This document shows positions 63,661-64,000 of a DNA stretch of 64,000 nucleotides, piece after piece (positions within the stretch are counted from its first letter, which is position 1; each line of letters opens with the position of its first letter). Below the pieces are notes generated by a model. That model was given only the letters and a program-made list of their open reading frames with translations. It was not told the DNA's origin and did no database searches. The stretch comes from Pseudomarimonas salicorniae (GTDB lineage Bacteria; Pseudomonadota; Gammaproteobacteria; Xanthomonadales; Xanthomonadaceae). A program made the position numbers and the translations under genes. Location of the stretch: contig NZ_JALNMH010000005.1 in the NCBI RefSeq assembly GCF_023156535.1, positions 158,275-222,274 on the forward strand, in the 5' to 3' direction.

Positions 63661-64000
63661 GCGGCGTCGGCCTCGGCGCGCCAGCCCGCGGGCAGGCTCA
63701 GGCGCAGGCGCGTGCCGGCGCCCTCGGGGCTGTCGATGTCCAGATCCCCGCCGAAGGCTTCCAGCCGCTCGCGGATGCCGCGCAGCCCATTGCCCTCGTG
63801 GCGGATGCCGCCGCGTCCGTCGTCGCTGATGGCGAGGCTGAGCGTGCCCTCCTTGACACTGAGATCCACCGAAACGTGTCCGGCGTCGGCGTGGCGCAGG
63901 ATATTGGTGCTGGCTTCGCGCAGGCACATCGACAGCAGATGGTCGACCTCGTCGCGGCGCGGCGGCGCGTGGCTGGCGGCCTCGACCTCGATGCCGGCGG
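63657..64000 (-). CDS. Sensor histidine kinase, DesK/NarX type (3' part only)
   Basis: C-terminal part of the kinase that pairs with the following regulator. The frame is open through the window edge, so the start is outside. The HATPase domain is visible: CLREASTNILRHADAGHV (N box), ISDDGRGG (G1) and GNGLRGIRERLEAFGGDL (G2), ending after LRLSLPAGW. The His-containing dimerization domain and the input domain are not in the window. Confidence 0.88.
   Translation of the reverse strand, partial: AGIEVEAASHAPPRRDEVDHLLSMCLREASTNILRHADAGHVSVDLSVKEGTLSLAISDDGRGGIRHEGNGLRGIRERLEAFGGDLDIDSPEGAGTRLRLSLPAGWRAEADAA

Overview
The window is a GC-rich chromosomal segment, densely coded on both strands, from an aerobic Gram-negative bacterium. 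Gene content (ubiK, comM and a PII gene together; glyoxylate bypass; DsbD, TonB receptor and rhomboid genes; tandem FtsX-type permeases; a ToxR-like regulator fused to a TolB-like propeller) suggests a gammaproteobacterium of the Lysobacterales/Xanthomonadales type. That placement is inferred from gene content, not from a marker gene.

Layout. 1-5.8 kb: end of an NTE/patatin phospholipase, a MotA/MotB-like stator pair with a small membrane protein, and a secreted multidomain endonuclease I. 6.4-9.1 kb (minus strand): bioC and a K+/H+ antiporter. 9.2-16.8 kb: comM, split by a 6.14-kb integrative element that is visibly richer in A/T than its surroundings. The element carries a large serine recombinase, a probable minimal HUH endonuclease facing a hairpin and a small serine resolvase, an overlooked 53-codon ORF, and a type II restriction-modification pair. 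16.9-30.1 kb: ubiK, a PII protein, a DsbD/redoxin cluster with a divergent peroxiredoxin, a CsbD protein, aceBA with a divergent LysR gene, a VKOR-thioredoxin fusion, an ExbD-like gene, ghrA and a rhomboid protease. 30.3-35 kb: a large diheme HzsA-related secreted protein and a TetA-like exporter. 35.1-49.7 kb: one efflux operon with one adaptor, one ATPase and five successive ~800-residue permeases. 49.8-58.4 kb: a serine hydrolase, a lipoprotein, a TonB receptor, a membrane-bound winged-helix/propeller regulator and an AraC regulator. 59-64 kb: a receiver-SpoIIE phosphatase with a STAS partner, a CHASE3-GAF-GGDEF diguanylate cyclase beside a decayed GGDEF remnant, and a NarL/DesK-type two-component pair cut by the window edge.

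Two families of non-coding structure run through the window. One is a composite element of about 330 bp made of three different palindromes in fixed order: three copies in one orientation, one partial inverted copy, and single modules elsewhere. It occupies the 3' flanks of genes. The other is a set of three loci with tandem 7-bp repeats followed by the complementary heptads, so the transcript could fold back. One borders aceBA/lysR, one overlaps the end of the MotA-like gene, and one lies in the efflux operon.

The most unusual region is the comM-integrated element. Its insertion point separates the ComM N-terminal domain from the AAA+ core a few codons before Walker A, leaving a 3-bp AGC repeat at the ends. 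The element appears to combine site-specific integration, a possible nick-based replication or transfer initiator, and restriction-modification in about 6 kb.
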